Positions 61,652-64,000 of a stretch of 64,000 nucleotides of DNA are shown here, one piece after another; position 1 is the stretch's first letter; every line of letters begins with the position of its first letter. Source of the DNA: Macrophomina tecta. Its lineage: Eukaryota; Ascomycota; Dothideomycetes; Botryosphaeriales; Botryosphaeriaceae. Location of the stretch: positions 496,001 to 560,000 of the forward strand of contig JAKSGN010000012.1 in the NCBI GenBank assembly GCA_024180945.1, given 5' to 3'. The notes under the pieces were generated by a model, which was given only the letters and a program-made list of their open reading frames with translations, was not told where the DNA came from and did no database searches. The position numbers and the translations under genes are program-made.

Positions 61652-62145
61652 CAGAGGAAAGTGCCAGGCGTAACATCCGGTGAATGCGAATGCGGGCAAG
61701 GACTGCAGACAGTCAGCCACGTGATGTACACGTGTAGCAGATTCAACGAACTGAGGCTCACCTTCCGTACGCCGGATGAGAAGGGTAGGAGACGCTGGAC
61801 AACGGATCTGAGGAAGCTGCTGAACCAGCGCAGCACCGCCATAGCAGCAGCAAAGTTCATGATGGCAACCAAGCTCCTCGGGCAATTTGGAGCGATATTA
61901 TACTCACAGCATGAAGCTTGACACTGGAGGAAGACGGAATAGTGTGCGGAGATTGCTGGCGCTGCGGGAAAACCGTAGCGCCAAGAGACATGTACGTAGA
62001 GGTACGCAGAGTAGATAGAGAGCAGGCCGGACTCCGCCGTCTCAATTAGGCTCAAACGGGCCTAGCGGGCGCAGTGGAGCCGGCTGAGCGCCGCATAGCT
62101 GCCATCGGCGGCTGGGATGGTCTATGAATTCATCATCATCATCAT
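61652..62145 (+). mobile_element. LINE-c: 5'-truncated LINE of the LINE-a family
   Basis: Contains the C-terminal ORF2 end (61661-61921, VTSGECECGQGLQTVSHVMY.. to HEA stop), a 3' UTR and a GAATTCATCATC tail. CCGGTCACACCA is duplicated at 61640-61651 and 62146-62157, so this is an independent insertion of about 494 bp. The frame that remains is open. It gives the natural end of ORF2 used to interpret LINE-a. Confidence 0.88.
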
Positions 62146-62159
62146 CCGGTCACACCAGT

Positions 62160-62820
62160 CATCCGGTCACCCCACCAAAATCGCGACGGCTTTTTTGCAA
62201 ATAGCTCCACAACGCCATGATAAATTGAGTAGTAGATACATACAAAAGCTGCTAGCTATCGCAGAGGACACTGAGTCCTTTTGTGTCCTTTTTTCATGGC
62301 AGTTACTGCATGTTGGCAGTGCTCGTTGTGTGCCTGGTTGCCCTACTTGCTCTGCCTGCTGAGCTACCTTCTCAGCCTCTGCAGCAAACCTTTGACCTTC
62401 CTCAACCTGTAGAGCCCCCCCCCCCCCCAAAAAAAAAAAAAAACAGAGTCTATACACTGTCTGCGCTGCTCTTATTTACGCGCTTTACGCTGGCTAGCTT
62501 GACGTAGCTTTGCTAGCTCTACATCTACAATAGCTGCATAGTGCATAGACTCATGGCATCTTTTTACAAGCTGACCAAGCGCCTGAGTAGCATGAGTAAT
62601 TGGACTTGAGGACCGACGGCCAAGGAGGCTCTGTATATGCTGAGCATGCTTCTCCACCTGAGCTACAGTACGAGGCGTCTCTGCTGTCCATGCAACCTCT
62701 AGATCCTCTGCTCTCGCTGGTGGAGAGGGTGTCCTGACGACAGTGAGTGATGATAGGACGCGTTCTGGACAGGCAGGGACTAGTCCTGTCGCTCGGAAGG
62801 CTTGGCAATGATGTCTCATT
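62160..62820 (-). pseudogene. 3' fragment of a pogo transposase (same subfamily as 3-854)
   Basis: Minus strand: AFRATGLVPACPERVLSSL at 62819 onwards aligns with the first copy at about 345 onward. The coiled-coil region is split by a C/A homopolymer run (62409-62442) that breaks the frame. A knuckle remnant CSNCHEKRTQKDS is present, with the His-containing half degraded. The catalytic core is absent. Confidence 0.8.
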
Positions 62821-64000
62821 TAGCCTCAGCCTCAACCGTGAGTTCGCAGCGGCTTGAGAGCTCATTGATAAAATTAGTGTTGAAATGGTAACACAATCAA
62901 CACGGGTTTGCGACCGTGTTACAGGGGTTATTCTGGCCATGCTCTTGAATGCCATATATTTGCGCTTGCAATTTCCCAAACGGACCACGTTGCTAGTATT
63001 GCAGTCTCAAAAACTGATCCTATTCCAACTCGGGCAATCCTGACTTTGATGCCCACGGGAAATTCTGTTATCCGACTCCCCGGTCCCTCAAGCAGTTATG
63101 GACGTATTTTCTCGGAGTACTAGGTCCATTTGGACTCCTAAAGGCAGATCACGCGCTATGCTCTTGCCTAGCGTAATCTGCCACACCACGAATCCCTTTA
63201 CGTGCAGAAACGGCGTTCCCTCCAATCTTTATCGCCTTAGCGGTTCAAGCCTTCGCGTGACAGCACCGTGGAAGCAGTGTTATCCAAGCTAAGTTTATGC
63301 ATCGTCGTTAACTTCGTGTCCGACATAAATTATTCGATGAAGCGAATGTCAGGCTCGTATAGTCCGATTCGGGCTCCGTTCACCGTACTGTCTCTGCGTG
63401 ACTTTGGTTCGCTCAGTTAATCCGTGAAGGCCGCCCAATCTGCTTGTGCTCCATTAAAACCATAATTTAGCTCCATCCTCTTAACTTGTAGAGCGTCAGC
63501 TCCGTCCAATCACACCTAGTTATCCTCCATTTGGTATGAATCCTACGGCGTTGCTGGGTCTGAATAATGCCGTCATCAAGCAACCCAGTCCAGTATCGTA
63601 GCTCCGTCGGGCACGCCCGCATGAAGTCGCCGCACTCAATCAACTCCTAAAGAGCAATGCTGTCTAATCCTGCTGTTGCGTTTGTCGTCGATGCCACGAC
63701 CACCATCGCTAAGCCACGTTCACATGAATTCTGCACCCCCTCTGCTAGCCCGTGAAGGCCAGCACTGTCTCACCGTAGCTTGGTTCCGCCCTCTTGTGAA
63801 GGCCAGCGCCTCCAATCGCAACCGTTGCTCTCTGCTTAGAATAGATTCGTACGCTGATCACTCAGCTTGGGAGAGTGCCGCCGTTCCGTCGATTGCGTTT
63901 GCATGAATTTGCCACACTCCATTAGCTTCCATACGCCGGACATGTCCAACCCTACCCAAGCGTATGCTATCCAAGCTAGGTCCACATGACCTTGCTACAG
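62821..64000. other. Unassigned right end with short recurrent motifs
   Basis: No domain-bearing ORF. GTGAAGGCC occurs three times (about 63426, 63751, 63796), and an imperfect hairpin with arms GGCAGATCACGCGCTA / TAGCGTAATCTGCC lies at about 63144-63183. Composition is balanced, unlike RIP-mutated repeats. Confidence 0.35.

Overview
This window looks like a transposon-rich compartment of a filamentous ascomycete (Pezizomycotina) genome. Host-type genes carry short introns (about 43-161 bp) with GT..AG ends and CTRAY-like branch sites. They encode typical fungal families (fungal-rhodopsin/SAT4-type 7TM proteins, an MFS transporter, an MDR reductase, a peroxisomal alpha/beta-hydrolase). Most repeats carry the C-to-T/G-to-A nonsense pattern (TGG to TAG, CAG to TAG, CAA to TAA) expected of repeat-induced point mutation (RIP). 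No species can be named from the sequence alone.

Layout: 1-0.94 kb, 3' part of a pogo/Fot-type transposase. 0.96-6.57 kb, a full-length non-LTR retrotransposon (LINE-1 here) on the minus strand with both ORFs open and a 14-bp target duplication. 7.1-10.9 kb, two convergent host genes (MDR reductase; 3-exon MFS transporter). 11.9-15.6 kb, the N-terminal part of a Helitron protein with 285-bp tandem repeats, broken by RIP-type stops and by a 949-bp TIR element; a solo LTR abuts it. 16.2-18.4 kb, an intact pogo-type element. 18.9-20.6 kb, a 5-exon 7TM gene. 22.0-23.8 kb, a second pogo-type element with one frameshift. 23.9-26.2 kb, a LINE with intact ORF1 but an internally deleted ORF2. 26.2-31.7 kb, a third pogo element cut by two LTRs and by a piggyBac-like element. 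32.2-33.5 kb, a 7-exon hydrolase ending in a peroxisomal signal. 34-41 kb, LINE fragments, LINE-4 and the truncated LINE-2. 40.9-43.7 kb, a hAT element. 43.8-45.8 kb, a solo LTR, a WD40 remnant and a 7TM-type gene. 46.9-47.7 kb, a LINE tail. 48.0-53.1 kb, a second hAT with a pogo element nested in its right terminus. 53.4-58.95 kb, LINE-3, partly RIP-mutated. 59.1-60.2 kb, a second SAT4-type 7TM gene. 61-62.8 kb, a MITE, a truncated LINE and a pogo fragment. The last kilobase is unexplained.

The host genes do not form an obvious single pathway. The reductase/MFS pair and the hydrolase are of types seen in secondary-metabolite loci, but no backbone synthase is present, so a cluster can only be suspected. 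Most of the biology visible is transposon biology: nested insertions that can be ordered in time, short start-stop overlaps between ORF1 and ORF2 in every LINE family present, 17-bp-period repeats in the termini of three pogo elements, and a patchy RIP record. Coordinates of spliced genes were derived by hand from splice-site and reading-frame consistency and have not been tested against transcripts.
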